A stretch of 36,475 nucleotides of DNA from Promethearchaeota archaeon (lineage in GTDB: Archaea; Asgardarchaeota; Lokiarchaeia; Sigynarchaeales; SOKP01): assembly GCA_019057775.1 (NCBI GenBank), contig JAHLWT010000150.1:1-36475 (forward strand). Direction: 5' to 3'. The notes under the pieces were generated by a model. That model did not search any database. It was not told the DNA's origin and was given only the letters and a program-made list of their open reading frames with translations. Shown here one piece after another: positions 36,462 through 36,475 of this stretch. Both the position numbers and the translations under genes were made by a program. Positions within the stretch are counted from its first letter, which is position 1. Each line of letters opens with the position of its first letter.

Positions 36462-36475
36462 ATTATTTAATTATT

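Overview
The window comes from an AT-rich archaeal chromosome, most likely an Asgard archaeon (Lokiarchaeia-like). The support is a Rag/Gtr-type small GTPase with its C-terminal roadblock-like half, a longin-small GTPase fusion, a Bud23-like rRNA methyltransferase, ribosomal protein eS25, a serine tRNA with a canonical bulge-helix-bulge intron, a stand-alone ADP-forming acyl-CoA synthetase subunit and a DUF211 protein. The lineage is inferred from gene content only. I see no phage, insertion sequence, CRISPR array or rRNA.

Region 1 (1-4450, minus strand): a 5'-truncated surface beta-helix gene remnant, then a co-directional run of housekeeping genes: HIT hydrolase, DUF2299-like protein, DUF211 protein, HAD phosphatase, RNA 2',3'-cyclic phosphodiesterase ThpR and a D-2-hydroxyacid dehydrogenase. 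The last three are head-to-tail and overlapping or abutting. Region 2 (4580-15320): a 48-residue zinc-finger protein, a degenerate kinase-like protein, then metabolic genes: a full-length GH2 beta-galactosidase, a cysteine-rich ferredoxin, an ADP-forming acyl-CoA synthetase alpha subunit, a GPH-family sugar symporter, a class III aminotransferase and a coiled-coil/zinc-ribbon protein. The beta-galactosidase and symporter suggest use of an imported galactoside.

Region 3 (15580-18787): a tight three-gene operon of two membrane-anchored left-handed beta-helix (acyltransferase-like) proteins and a tandem metallophosphoesterase whose second half has lost its metal ligands. Region 4 (18931-21627): eukaryote-like information and regulation genes: a ubiquitin-like beta-grasp protein ending in GG, a Rag/Gtr GTPase, tRNA-Ser(CGA) with an intron, eS25, and a Bud23-like methyltransferase divergent from eS25.

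Region 5 (21794-34981) is the most striking part. Two paralogous two-gene cassettes each encode a ~1,500-1,600-residue surface protein (N-terminal signal/anchor, DUF2341 domain, Ig-like repeats, one C-terminal membrane helix, a long E/K-rich helical cytoplasmic tail) whose stop codon overlaps by one base the start of a ~370-residue cytoplasmic protein (longin/roadblock-like N-terminal domain followed by winged-helix segments). Between the cassettes, on the opposite strand, lies a longin-Ras/Arf-like GTPase fusion. Together these look like a duplicated transmembrane receptor, cytoplasmic adaptor and small GTPase system. One sugar-binding-like module in the ectodomain has been swapped between the two copies. 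The window ends with a RuBisCO-like (form IV) protein.
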